A stretch of DNA of 64,000 nt from Streptomyces caelestis (GTDB lineage: Bacteria > Actinomycetota > Actinomycetes > Streptomycetales > Streptomycetaceae), in assembly GCF_014205255.1 (NCBI RefSeq), contig NZ_JACHNE010000001.1, positions 186,001 through 250,000 of the forward strand. Reading direction: 5' to 3'. Below the pieces are notes generated by a model. The model had not been told where the DNA came from and searched no databases. It saw only the letters and a list, made by a program, of their open reading frames with translations. Below are positions 43,343-51,545 of the stretch, piece after piece; positions within the stretch are counted from its first letter, which is position 1, and every line of letters begins with the position of its first letter. Made by a program: the position numbers and the translations under genes.

Positions 43343-44240
43343 GGGGTCCTTTCAGAAAGCCGGGATCTTACGGGCGAGGGTCATGCAGTGGGCGAGCTGG
43401 AAGAGAGCGTCGTGCATGTCGTCCCGGGTTTCCCAGCGGGTCCGTAGGCGGCGCGGTCCGTGGAGCCAAGCGATGGCGGCCTCGGCGACCCACCGGATGC
43501 GGCCCAGGCCCGAGCCGTGCGCATGCCCCCGCCTGGCGATCTTTGGGACGATGCCGCGCTCACGCAGTCGGCGGCGGTACAGGTCGTGGTCGTACCCGCG
43601 GTCGGCATACAGTGCCCGGGGCTTGCGCCGGGGCCGACCTCGTTTCCCCCGCACCGGCGGCAGCCCGTCGACCAGCGGCAGGAGCTGAGTGACGTCGTTG
43701 CGGTGTCCGCCGGTCAGGGACACCCGCAGCGGGGTACCGTGCGCGTCGGTCAGCACGTGATGCTTCGAGCCCGGCCGCGCACGGTCAACCGGACTCGGAC
43801 CGACTTTTGGGCTGCTTCGCCCCCGCGGCCGGCACATGCGAGGCATCGACGGTGACGCGGGAGAAGTCCAGGCGGTCCGCCGCCCGCAACCGGTCCAGCA
43901 GCACCCGCTGGAGCTCCTCCCACACCCCGGCTTCCTGCCATTCGGCCAGCCGCCGCCAGCACGTGGGACCAGAACCGAATCCCAACTCCTGCGGCAGGTA
44001 CTCCCATTGGATGCCGGTGTAGAGGACGAACAGCACACCCTGCAGCGTCTTGCGGTCATCGATCCGCTTGCGTCCCGGATGCCGGAACCGCCGTTCACGC
44101 TTCGGCAGCAGCGGCTCGATCACCGCCCACAGTTCGTCGCTGACCTCCCACGGCTTCCGCCGTGTCATGGTCACCCCCACGAAGCACGGGATCACGTACA
44201 TCTCCACCGTGCCACAGAAAGATCATTCTGCAAGGACCCC
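43343..44240 (-). mobile_element. IS5-family insertion sequence (898 bp) with TTA target duplication
   Basis: Ends are GGGGTCCTTTCAGAA (left) and, inverted, GGGGTCCTTGCAGAA (right), one mismatch in 15. Flanking TTA occurs at 43340-43342 and 44241-44243, fitting the TNA duplication of one IS5 subgroup. The element carries a two-frame transposase on the minus strand. It disrupts the PotA-type gene and abuts the IS630-type element. Confidence 0.9.
43352..44168 (-). CDS. IS5-family transposase encoded in two frames (orfA 43785-44168, orfB to 43352)
   Basis: orfA starts MTRRKPWEVSDELWAVIEPL at ATG 44168, contains IQWEYLPQELG and a first Asp region (VTVDASHVPAAG), and stops at 43785. The other catalytic half (VDRARPGSKHHVL, YADRGYDHDLYR, AIAWLHGPRRL) is in a second frame ending at 43352. 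Joining them needs a one-base (+1 type) shift at CCCAAAAG. That may be a programmed frameshift, known for several IS5 relatives, or a mutation. Confidence 0.85.
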
Positions 44241-44831
44241 TTACTGATCTTTTCGTAAGTTCGGTGGGTGTGGTGGACGGATGGTCAGGCCGGTATGGGC
44301 GAGGAATGACCATGGCAGTCCGGGGTTGGTGTTGATGCGGTGGATGCCTTGCTCGGTGGCGTCGGCGACATCGGCGAGGTGGTCGCCGGCGAGGTTGGCG
44401 AGTTCACGCTTCTTGAGCGAGGACCACAGCAGTTCCACCGGGTTCAGCTCGGGAGCGTAGGCGGGTAATCGTTCCAGGGTGAGCCAGTCCTGTTCGGCGA
44501 CCCAGGCCCGCATCGCCCGGCTCCAGTGGGCGGACAGGCCGTCCCAGACCAGGACCACTCGCTCGCCGCGGTAGAACACCTTCACCTGCTCCAGGACCTC
44601 GATGAGCCCGGCGGTGTCGTAGCTGCCGGGCTTGAGGTGGAAGCACAGGCGGGCCCCGCGATCGGGGTCGGTGGAGTGGTAGCCCAAGGCTCCGGCCATC
44701 GACGCGCGCTTCCAGTTCAGACGGTGCCGCAGGAGCGGAGTCCGCCCTCGGGGCGAGTAGGTGCGGCGGATCTGAGGGAGCAGGGAGACGCCTGATTCGT
44801 CGAGGAAGACGATCCAGGCACGTGTGTTCAC
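44241..44831 (-). CDS. IS630 transposase catalytic part (orfB)
   Basis: 196 residues with the DDE triad: Asp in IVFLDESGVSLLP, Asp in LVWDGLSAHWS and Glu in APELNPVELLWSSLKKRE. GTG 44831 overlaps the orfA stop (GTGA). Alternatively a -1 slip at AAAAAGGGG just upstream fuses it to orfA. The last codon lies at the element end and the stop TAA is completed by target TA plus one flanking base, so termination depends on the insertion site. Confidence 0.9.
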   Translation of the reverse strand: MNTRAWIVFLDESGVSLLPQIRRTYSPRGRTPLLRHRLNWKRASMAGALGYHSTDPDRGARLCFHLKPGSYDTAGLIEVLEQVKVFYRGERVVLVWDGLSAHWSRAMRAWVAEQDWLTLERLPAYAPELNPVELLWSSLKKRELANLAGDHLADVADATEQGIHRINTNPGLPWSFLAHTGLTIRPPHPPNLRKDQ

Positions 44832-45400
44832 GGCCCCTTTTTGATGCGCGGCCACTCGTGCGCGATCCAGCGGGCGATCTCCGACTCGTCCCGCTCGACC
44901 GCCCGCCGCTCGGGCCGTTGCAGGCTCCATCCGAGCCGGCCGGTCAGCAGCCGCCACACCGACGCCCTCGACAACACCACCCCCGTTGCCCGGGTGACGA
45001 CCGCGCCGACTCGTTCCAGGGTCCACAGGTCGGCCTCGAAACCATGAGCCTGGGCACCTTGCTCCAACGCGGCCCGGACCATCTCGACCTGGGTGTCGTC
45101 CAGCTTGGGTGGGCGTCCGGTGGCTGCCCGTCGCCGCAGGCCCGAAGCACCGTCTTGCTCCCACACCCGCCGCCAACGCCGCACACTCTCGGCACACACC
45201 CCCACCGCCCTCGCGATCTCCGCATTCGAGACGCCGCCCTCGAACAACTCGACTGCCCGAACACGACGCGCCTCCGCCAACTGAGGCCGAGACAAAGGAG
45301 GAAGGGAGGAGCCGGCAACCGAAGGGGAAGGTTGATATGCCACCCCGACAGCCTCCCACCCACACGGCCACCACACCCACCGAACTTACGAAAAGATCAG
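44244..45400 (-). mobile_element. IS630-family insertion sequence (1157 bp) with TA target duplication
   Basis: Perfect terminal inverted repeats of about 33 bases start CTGATCTTTTCGTAAGTTCG at both ends (44244 and, inverted, 45400). TA flanks each side (44242-44243 and 45401-45402), the exact target of IS630/Tc1 elements. Its left TA is part of the TTA duplicated by the adjacent IS5-type element, so it inserted into that duplication or the two share it. Confidence 0.92.
44828..45343 (-). CDS. IS630 transposase DNA-binding part (orfA)
   Basis: 171 residues with two helix-turn-helix regions (VSNAEIARAVGVCAESVRRW and LSRASVWRLLTGRLGW). GTG 45343 with GGGAGG 8 bases upstream is the likely start. 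The 3' end has A5G4 before the stop, a classic -1 slippery context, and overlaps orfB. Confidence 0.88.
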   Translation of the reverse strand: MAYQPSPSVAGSSLPPLSRPQLAEARRVRAVELFEGGVSNAEIARAVGVCAESVRRWRRVWEQDGASGLRRRAATGRPPKLDDTQVEMVRAALEQGAQAHGFEADLWTLERVGAVVTRATGVVLSRASVWRLLTGRLGWSLQRPERRAVERDESEIARWIAHEWPRIKKGP

Positions 45401-45402
45401 TA

Positions 45403-45610
45403 GACCAGCGCATGCCGTCGGGCGTGGCAGGAGACCGGGCAGCTCCGTCCCACACCGCGTGGGTCGAAGCCGATGAGGCCGTACTGCCGCTGTGCGGACT
45501 CGGGGAGGATCTCGCGCATTCCCAGGGGCATGTAGAGCCCCTGCCCCCCGGGCCGCCGGGGTTGGAGAAATGGACACCGTGCCGCAGCAGTGGGGTCTTC
45601 GCACCGTAGG
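45403..45610 (-). pseudogene. Secreted alpha/beta hydrolase (tripeptidyl-aminopeptidase-like) fragment
   Basis: Two frames read HGVHFSNPGGPGG and then GLYMPLGMREILPESAQRQY with GLIGFDPRGVGRS, the oxyanion and following region of S33-type secreted peptidases. The 5' part is missing toward the phytase gene and the 3' part ends at the IS630 edge. The element therefore inserted into, or next to, a gene already in decay. Confidence 0.65.
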
Positions 45611-45613
45611 GGC

Positions 45614-46930
45614 TCACAGGTCGGCGGCGTCCACCACATCGCCCAGGTCGACGAACTTGAAGCCGGTCGCGGTGCGCGTGCCGCCCTCGCCGTCGGGGAC
45701 CTCGGGGGTCTCGTGACCGTCCTGGACGACCAGCAGGCCGTTCGGGTAGCGGCTGCCGAGCGGGGCGTTCAGGACGGCGGCACCGTCGCACTCCTCCGCC
45801 CCGTCGAGGGCCGTGGAGGCCGCGCCGACCCGGAAGGCGCCTTCGTACTCGTTGTCCTCGCTCACCTCACGGTCGTACAGGGCGAAGGTGTCGTCGCCCT
45901 GGCTGGAGGCGAAGAGGTAGCCGTCGCCGTCCGGCTCCTGGAACAGCGTCAGGCCCTCGACGTCCGCGGACAGCCGCTCGCCGCCGTAGCCGGGGTCGGT
46001 GCCGGCCGTGCACTCCTCGGTCGCCTCGTCGTAGACGCCGGGGACGCCGAACTCGCGGACCTTGTCCACCAGGACCGGCTTGGTGGTGAGGTCGGCGCGC
46101 ATGCGCCAGATGCCGATGTCCTCCTGGCCGGCGTAGAGCGTGCCGGTGGCGGGGTCCACCACCATGCCCTCGACCTGCGGGAGCTCGCCGGGCTCCGCGC
46201 AGGGGGACCAAGTGGTGCCGTTCGGGAGGCGGAAGGACGCGGGCAGGTCGAGGGTGCGGACCGTGCTGTAGCCGACGGTGCCGCTCGCGGTCGGCTTCAG
46301 CTCGACCAGCGCGAGGCGGGTCCGCTCCCGCCGGCTGACCAGGGCGTAGGTACGGCCGGTGGACTTGTCCTGCCAGGTAGCGAGGCCGTAAGCGGTGCGC
46401 TGGTCGTTGATCTCGGCCTGGTCGGCGGAGAAGACGGGAGCGGCGGCCGGGTCGGTGATGTCGGTCAGCGGGCCGCCGGGCTTCGAGGGGTCGATGCGGT
46501 AGATCCGCAACCGGTCGTTGCCGCGGTCGCTGACCACGGCCACGTCGGCCCGGCCGGTGGAGGTGCGCAGGCCAGTGACGAGGTCGACGTTGTTGTACCG
46601 GCCCGGGGCGTCGTCCTCGGCGGGCGGACGGGGCGCGGGCAGCGACTGCACCAAACGGGCGTCCAGGTCATACACCCGCAGGCCGCCCTCCTTGGCGGTC
46701 GCGAGGACGAGGCTGCGGCCGGGGTCGGCCGGGTTGCGCCAGATCGCCGGATCGTCCGCGTCGGAGTTGCCGCCCGCCTCGTCGTCGTAGAGGGCGGGGG
46801 TCTCGCTGACGGGCGTGACCGTCGGCAGGCCGCCGCCGTCGGCCCCGGCCTGGGCGGGCGTCAGGAGGGCGAGCACGGCGGTGCCCAGGACGAGGACGGC
46901 GGCTCTGCACGGTGTGCGGTGCGTTCTCAC
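45614..46930 (-). CDS. Secreted beta-propeller 3-phytase
   Basis: A 438-residue exported enzyme. The signal peptide is at residues 1-30 (AAVLVLGTAVLALLTPAQAGA). The phytase propeller follows with DDPAIWRNPADPGRSLVLAT, AVVSDRGNDRLRIYRID, VEGMVVDPATGTLYAGQEDIGIW, ADVEGLTLFQ and YLFASSQGDDTFALYDR, all calcium-dependent BPP phytase features. It releases phosphate from phytate outside the cell. GTG 46930 is chosen because AAGGAAG lies 7 bases upstream. No PHO box was recognised with confidence in the 132 bases upstream. Confidence 0.93.
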   Translation of the reverse strand: MRTHRTPCRAAVLVLGTAVLALLTPAQAGADGGGLPTVTPVSETPALYDDEAGGNSDADDPAIWRNPADPGRSLVLATAKEGGLRVYDLDARLVQSLPAPRPPAEDDAPGRYNNVDLVTGLRTSTGRADVAVVSDRGNDRLRIYRIDPSKPGGPLTDITDPAAAPVFSADQAEINDQRTAYGLATWQDKSTGRTYALVSRRERTRLALVELKPTASGTVGYSTVRTLDLPASFRLPNGTTWSPCAEPGELPQVEGMVVDPATGTLYAGQEDIGIWRMRADLTTKPVLVDKVREFGVPGVYDEATEECTAGTDPGYGGERLSADVEGLTLFQEPDGDGYLFASSQGDDTFALYDREVSEDNEYEGAFRVGAASTALDGAEECDGAAVLNAPLGSRYPNGLLVVQDGHETPEVPDGEGGTRTATGFKFVDLGDVVDAADL

Positions 46931-47062
46931 AAGCACTTCCTTGGTCGAGGTCGGGGACATGCCGATCGTGCGGGGAGAACTTTGCGCGCAGGAGACGGTG
47001 ATCTGTATACGTGATCACAGAAGAGACGACTGTCCGCCAACTGCCGTTCGGCTCACCACACG

Positions 47063-48043
47063 TCAGTCCGCCTGCCCGGGATCGGGTGCCCCGGCTGCGA
47101 CGGCGCGCCATTCACGCGGGGACATGCCGTATGCGGCACGGAACACCCGGCTGAAGTGGGCGGGGCTGGTGAAGCCGAAGCGTTGCGCGACGGCCGCCAC
47201 AGCCACGCCGCCGGTGGCCCGGCGGGCGAGTTCACGACGGCATGCTTCCAAGCGGCGGTGCCGGATCCACCGACTGACCGTGGTGCCCTGCTCCTGGAAG
47301 AGGTAGTGCAGATAGCGCACCGATACATGGTGAGCAGTGGCGACGGTCCCAGGAGACAGGTCCGGATCGGACAGATGACGGTCGATGAAAGCATGGACCC
47401 GCAGCCGCAGTGCGGTGGTCGCGCTGTCATCACCGGTCGCCAGGCCGCGACCAAGACGTTCGGCGGCCAGCGTGGTCAGCAGGTCCACGGCGTTGCGGGC
47501 GAGCACGTCGCCGGTCTGCGGCAGGTAGTCGGCCGCGTCGGACGCGAGCCGGACGAGGAACGACGCCACCAGCGCGGCCAGTCCCTCGTCCGGGCGCATG
47601 GCCACCGCGGTCAGACGCCGCACTTCTTCCTCGGGCAGCCCGAGCGCCTGCCGGGGCAGGGCGAAGACCTGGAGACCGTACGGCTCGGCGAAGCGCAGGG
47701 AATAGGGACGGGTGGTGTCGTAGAAGGTGAGGTCGCCCGGGGCCATGAGCGCTTCCCTGCCGTCCTGGACGACCAGGCCGGAACTGCCCTTCTGCAGGCT
47801 GATGTTGATCGTGTCCCGGTTGCCCTGGGCGATTTGACGCCGCGTCCGGTGCGCGTGAACGGCGTCGGCCTCGACCGTGGTGATCTGCAGGCACCCGAGC
47901 TGGTGTGTCGTACTCCAGGCCCGGAAGGGCCCGTCCACGGTGGGGCTGATGTGCATCGGCACGCAGGTCCGGGTCATCGCCTCCTGCCAGTACGTCACTT
48001 GCTGGCCGACCGGTACCGAGGCCGTGGTCACGACGTGAGCCAC
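47063..48043 (-). CDS. AraC-family transcriptional regulator
   Basis: A 326-residue regulator. The N-terminal AraC-binding-like cupin domain (residues 20-190, with GDLTFYDTTRPYSLRF) precedes two C-terminal HTH motifs (LSPGTVATAHHVSVRYLHYL and VAAVAQRFGFTSPAHFSRVF), ending AYGMSPREWR. GTG 48043 has GGGGGGAAA upstream; GTG 48031 is an alternative. It is divergent from the secreted protein at 48396 and could control it, though ligands of this class vary. Confidence 0.9.
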   Translation of the reverse strand: MAHVVTTASVPVGQQVTYWQEAMTRTCVPMHISPTVDGPFRAWSTTHQLGCLQITTVEADAVHAHRTRRQIAQGNRDTINISLQKGSSGLVVQDGREALMAPGDLTFYDTTRPYSLRFAEPYGLQVFALPRQALGLPEEEVRRLTAVAMRPDEGLAALVASFLVRLASDAADYLPQTGDVLARNAVDLLTTLAAERLGRGLATGDDSATTALRLRVHAFIDRHLSDPDLSPGTVATAHHVSVRYLHYLFQEQGTTVSRWIRHRRLEACRRELARRATGGVAVAAVAQRFGFTSPAHFSRVFRAAYGMSPREWRAVAAGAPDPGQAD

Positions 48044-48395
48044 CCGGCTTTTCCCCCCACTCCTGTGGCGCCCTGCAGGCGTGCGACGCCCGTGTGGGCG
48101 CGCTCCTTCGTGTCGCCATGTCCGGCCGTTCGAATGTAACCGCCGCACCGGCTGCGTGCCGCTGCGCTTTCGGTCAAGTCCCGGTGCGTCGTTGGACAAG
48201 GCACGCTCGGAGCCGGCCCTAGCTTGAGGAACGGCCGTCGGGTGAAGCGGAGTTGGTCTTCCGGCCGGACGAACACGTACCCGTTCCACGGACCGCGTCG
48301 TGATCGCGGGCCGTTTGAGCATGACCGCATGACCCGAGCGGTCTGAGGCGCAAGCCTCAGTCCAGGTACCGAACCAGAGCAGGAGATTCACTGTC
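48044..48395. promoter_or_regulatory. Divergent region between AraC regulator and secreted protein gene
   Basis: About 350 bases with no supported gene. It must hold both promoters. GAGCAGGAGA lies just upstream of the ATG at 48396. No clear repeat was found. Confidence 0.4.
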
Positions 48396-48836
48396 ATGCT
48401 GACACTGACGAAGCGTGCCCTGTCCACCGCGGCAGCGGCGACCGCCCTCATGGCGGGCTTGTCCCCCTCCACCGCCGGCGCGGCGACCACGTCCCCGACT
48501 GGCGCAGCGGCAGGCAGCTACAACATCATGATCTCGCACCGTGCCCACTTCGTCGCCGACTTCTGCCTCCTCTCCTCGACCAGCGGCAACCAGCGGGCGG
48601 ACTGCAGCGGCAACAAGGTCAACGGCGAGGACTTCCGGCTCGGCGTCATCCACACCCAGGGCGACGACGTGTGGATCGATGTCAACGTGGTCGCGGGCCG
48701 GGACACCAAGGGCATCAACCTGCGCGGCCTGCACTACTGCCGCGTCAACGGCACGGCCATCACGCTCCAGGTCGACTGCTGGCAGAGCCTCGCCCACTAC
48801 CAGAAGGGCTCCCTGCCGACGCGAGTGTGGGGTTGA
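48396..48836 (+). CDS. Secreted Cys-containing protein of unknown function
   Basis: A 146-residue protein with a Tat/Sec-type signal (residues 1-29, KRALSTAAAATALMAG ... STAGA). The mature part has four Cys (DFCLLSS, RADCSGN, LHYCRVN, VDCWQS), suitable for two disulfides, within a beta-rich pattern. AGGAGA precedes ATG 48396. The serine protease starts only 6 bases after the stop, so they are likely co-expressed. It could be an inhibitor, chaperone or substrate of that protease. Confidence 0.8.
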   Translation: MLTLTKRALSTAAAATALMAGLSPSTAGAATTSPTGAAAGSYNIMISHRAHFVADFCLLSSTSGNQRADCSGNKVNGEDFRLGVIHTQGDDVWIDVNVVAGRDTKGINLRGLHYCRVNGTAITLQVDCWQSLAHYQKGSLPTRVWG

Positions 48837-48841
48837 GCGGC

Positions 48842-49597
48842 GTGCAGGCTCTCCCAGCGTTCTTGACGCGGCCCGGGCGGCTGCTGATCGCTGTGTTCGC
48901 CACGGTGGTGGCCTGCGTGCTCGTCGTGGGACACGCTCCCCGGGCCCAGGCCGTCTACGGCGGCGGCGAGGCGAGCCAGCAGCGGGGCGCGGCCCAACTG
49001 TGGCTCGGCCCTGACACCAACGTGAACTCCGACAAGGACTTCATCTGCTCCGCCAGTGTGATCTCCAGCAGGTGGATCCTCACGGCCAAGCACTGCCTCA
49101 AGGACCGGGGCTACCCGGCGGCCGGACGCCTGTGGATCCGGGCCGGGCACCTCGCCCTCGCCAAAGGTGAGCGGCGCCAGGTCGCCGAGTACCACGTCAC
49201 CGAGCACAACGACTTGGCGGCGCTGCGTCTCGTCTCACCCTTGCCGTCCTCGGTCAAGCCCAACGAACTCATCAACCGAGGCATCACCCCCGGCGTCGGC
49301 TCCCACCTCGCCGTGTCCGGCTGGGGACGCACGAACGACGATGCCCCTCAGCCCTCCCAGAAGCTGAAGGTCTGCTCCATGAAGACGGACCGCCTGGAAG
49401 ACGGCTCCAGCAGCTGGATCTGGGCCAACGAGGACACCGGCCACCCCCTGAAGGGCGATTCGGGCGGCCCGGTCCTGCTCGGCAGCAAGCAGGTCGGCCT
49501 CATCAGCGCCTTCGTCAACTTCAGCTTCCAGGGGCGCTTCGTCTCCCTGGGCAGCGCCGACGTACGCGACTGGATCCGGCAGACCACCGGGGTATGA
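48842..49597 (+). CDS. Secreted trypsin-like serine protease
   Basis: A 251-residue chymotrypsin-fold protease (S1). A membrane signal (LLIAVFATVVACVLVVGHA) is followed by mature YGGGEASQQRGAAQLWLG. The triad is visible: His in ILTAKHC, Asp in EHNDLAALRL and Ser in KGDSGGPVLLG. GTG 48842 is the chosen start; a TTG at 48833 overlapping the previous stop is possible. It acts outside the cell. The neighbour at 48396 is its obvious partner by position. Confidence 0.93.
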   Translation: MQALPAFLTRPGRLLIAVFATVVACVLVVGHAPRAQAVYGGGEASQQRGAAQLWLGPDTNVNSDKDFICSASVISSRWILTAKHCLKDRGYPAAGRLWIRAGHLALAKGERRQVAEYHVTEHNDLAALRLVSPLPSSVKPNELINRGITPGVGSHLAVSGWGRTNDDAPQPSQKLKVCSMKTDRLEDGSSSWIWANEDTGHPLKGDSGGPVLLGSKQVGLISAFVNFSFQGRFVSLGSADVRDWIRQTTGV

Positions 49598-49611
49598 CCC
49601 ACACCGTTCGA

Positions 49612-49643
49612 GGGGCGGGCCCGACCACAGGTCGGCCCGCCCC
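49612..49643. terminator. Strong bidirectional hairpin between protease and gluconokinase
   Basis: GGGGCGGGCCCGAC pairs with GTCGGCCCGCCCC (13 pairs, one bulged C) around a 5-base loop, between two converging stops at 49597 and 49648. It can serve both directions. Confidence 0.8.
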
Positions 49644-49647
49644 GAGT

Positions 49648-50157
49648 TCACGGGGAGGTGACGGCGGCATGCGCGAGGGCAGCGGTCTGCTCCGGCGTGC
49701 CGTCGATCGGGATGGCGGCGCCCGCTTCGTCCTCGCCCATCGGTTCCAGGTCGGCGAACTGGGTGCGGAGCAGGTCGGGCGGCATGAAGTGCCCCTGCCT
49801 GGCGGTGATGCGTGCGGCGATCAGCTCGGGCGAGCCATCGAGGTGAAGGAAGAAGACGTGCGGCGCGGCGGAGGCCAGCCGGTCGCGGTAGCGCCGCTTC
49901 AGCGCCGAGCACGTCACCACGCCTCCGCTGTCCGCATGGCCGGTCAGCCATCGTGCGATCTCGTCCAGCCAGGGGCGGCGGTCTTCGTCATCCAGAGGGT
50001 GGCCGGCCCGCATCTTCGCCACGTTGGCCGCGGGGTGGAAGTCGTCCCCCTCGGCGTAAGGAACACCGAGACGCTGTGCCAGCAAGCGGCCCACCGTGGT
50101 CTTCCCCGAGCCGGACACGCCCATGACCACCACCAGGGGAGCACTGTGGTGAGACAT
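49648..50157 (-). CDS. gntK: Gluconokinase
   Basis: A 169-residue P-loop kinase that phosphorylates gluconate to 6-phosphogluconate. Walker A is GVSGSGKTTVG. EGDDFHPAANVAKM and CSALKRRYRDRL are family signatures, and ARQGHFMPPDLLRTQF closes the fold. ATG 50157. It lies 28 bases downstream of the glucose dehydrogenase, forming a two-gene glucose-to-6-phosphogluconate shunt. Confidence 0.95.
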   Translation of the reverse strand: MSHHSAPLVVVMGVSGSGKTTVGRLLAQRLGVPYAEGDDFHPAANVAKMRAGHPLDDEDRRPWLDEIARWLTGHADSGGVVTCSALKRRYRDRLASAAPHVFFLHLDGSPELIAARITARQGHFMPPDLLRTQFADLEPMGEDEAGAAIPIDGTPEQTAALAHAAVTSP

Positions 50158-50185
50158 CCAGAACCTTCCCTTCGCATCGTGTTGC

Positions 50186-51232
50186 CTAGAGCTCGATGAC
50201 TACCTTGACGTCGTCCGGTCGCGGCGTGAACGCCTCCGTCGCGCGCTCCAGCGGCACCCGCCGGGTGATCACGCGCTCGAGCCACGACAGGTCGGCCGCG
50301 GCCAGCGCGTCGGCGGCCTGACGGTAGTGGCGCAGGTTGGCGTTGACCGAGCCCACCACCGCGTCGTTCTGCAGCACGATCTCCCTGTTGATGGCACCCG
50401 CGTCCACGGTCATCCTGCGGCCGACGGGCGACACACCGGTGAGGCACACCACTCCGTAGGGCGCGGTGCCGGTCAGAGAGGCGAACACGGGCTCGTTCGC
50501 GCCGGTCGCTTCGATGACGACGTCCGGGCATACGGCGGAGATGACCTGCTCGATGTCCTTCGCGTGGTAGGTGGCGCCCAACTCTCGTACCAGGGTGGGC
50601 TTCGGCCCCTCGGTCACCCGGTCGAGCACATGCACGTCCAGTCCGCGCTGTGTGCCCAGGAGGGCGGCCAGCAGACCGATGGGCCCAGCGCCGGTCACCA
50701 GGACGCGCTGGGGCTCGAACCACGAGCGGGCACCGACACGCTCCACCTGTTCCCATGCCTTCGCCACCACGGTGGTCGGCTCCATGAGCACACCGGCGCG
50801 GTCCAGATGCGGCTCCAGCTTCACCGCGTACTCGGCCTCCACGCACCACGTCTGCGCGCCATACCCGTCGATCTCTTTGATGCCGCGTTCGGTGTAGCGG
50901 CCGTTGCGGCACATGTCGAACTCCCCCCGGGCGCAGGCCCCGCACGGCTCGGGGTCCGGGCGGCGCACCACCCCGGCGACGAGGTCACCGGGCGAGAAGC
51001 CGGAGGCGGGCGGCGCCTGCCGCACCCGGCCGAGGGATTCATGCCCCAGGACCAGCCACTCACGGCCTGGCGGGGGCCAGCCGTACTCGCCTCGGGCGAT
51101 CTCCTTGTCCGTTCCGCACACCCCCACCGCCAGGCCCTCCACCAACAGCTCGCCCGCAGCCGGGGCGGGGTCGGGCACATCCCTCACCTCCAGGGAGTCC
51201 TTGACGCCAGGCCGCACCGTCACTGCACGCAT
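50186..51232 (-). CDS. Zinc-dependent glucose 1-dehydrogenase (MDR family)
   Basis: A 348-residue medium-chain dehydrogenase. Zinc ligands are in GVCGTDKEIARGEYG and GHESLGRV, the structural Cys are in EPCGACARGEFDMC, and the cofactor fold has VTGAGPIGLLAALLG. The sequence pattern matches glucose dehydrogenases of the archaeal/actinobacterial type rather than alcohol dehydrogenases. The product gluconolactone would feed the neighbouring gluconokinase after hydrolysis. ATG 51232, GAGG upstream. Confidence 0.88.
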   Translation of the reverse strand: MRAVTVRPGVKDSLEVRDVPDPAPAAGELLVEGLAVGVCGTDKEIARGEYGWPPPGREWLVLGHESLGRVRQAPPASGFSPGDLVAGVVRRPDPEPCGACARGEFDMCRNGRYTERGIKEIDGYGAQTWCVEAEYAVKLEPHLDRAGVLMEPTTVVAKAWEQVERVGARSWFEPQRVLVTGAGPIGLLAALLGTQRGLDVHVLDRVTEGPKPTLVRELGATYHAKDIEQVISAVCPDVVIEATGANEPVFASLTGTAPYGVVCLTGVSPVGRRMTVDAGAINREIVLQNDAVVGSVNANLRHYRQAADALAAADLSWLERVITRRVPLERATEAFTPRPDDVKVVIEL

Positions 51233-51545
51233 CGCCCACCTCGTCCCTCTCGTCAGGCGGCGCGACAGGTGCGCGCCGCTGTCTGACCGTGTGTCCCGCT
51301 CAGAGGTTTTCAGCACCGGCCGGCCGACATGAGGTGACACGGCCGGGCCGGCTCGATCGAGGCCCGTGCGGCCGGTCGTCGACGGCGTTCGGGGCATGAG
51401 GCGCCCGGCCGGTGATGGCCGCGATGCGCATGTCCGCCCTCTGACCGGCTACGCCACGGTGGGCCACTTCGAGCGGCCGCGGACGGGAGTGCGCCCGATC
51501 GGCCGCGTGGCCGCGTCCCAGGCAGCTGCTGCGTACCCTGACGGC

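Noticed and set aside
48671..48841. N-terminal extension of the serine protease
   Set aside because: The frame is open into the upstream gene, but that part is a shadow of the secreted protein. The signal peptide begins after 48842.
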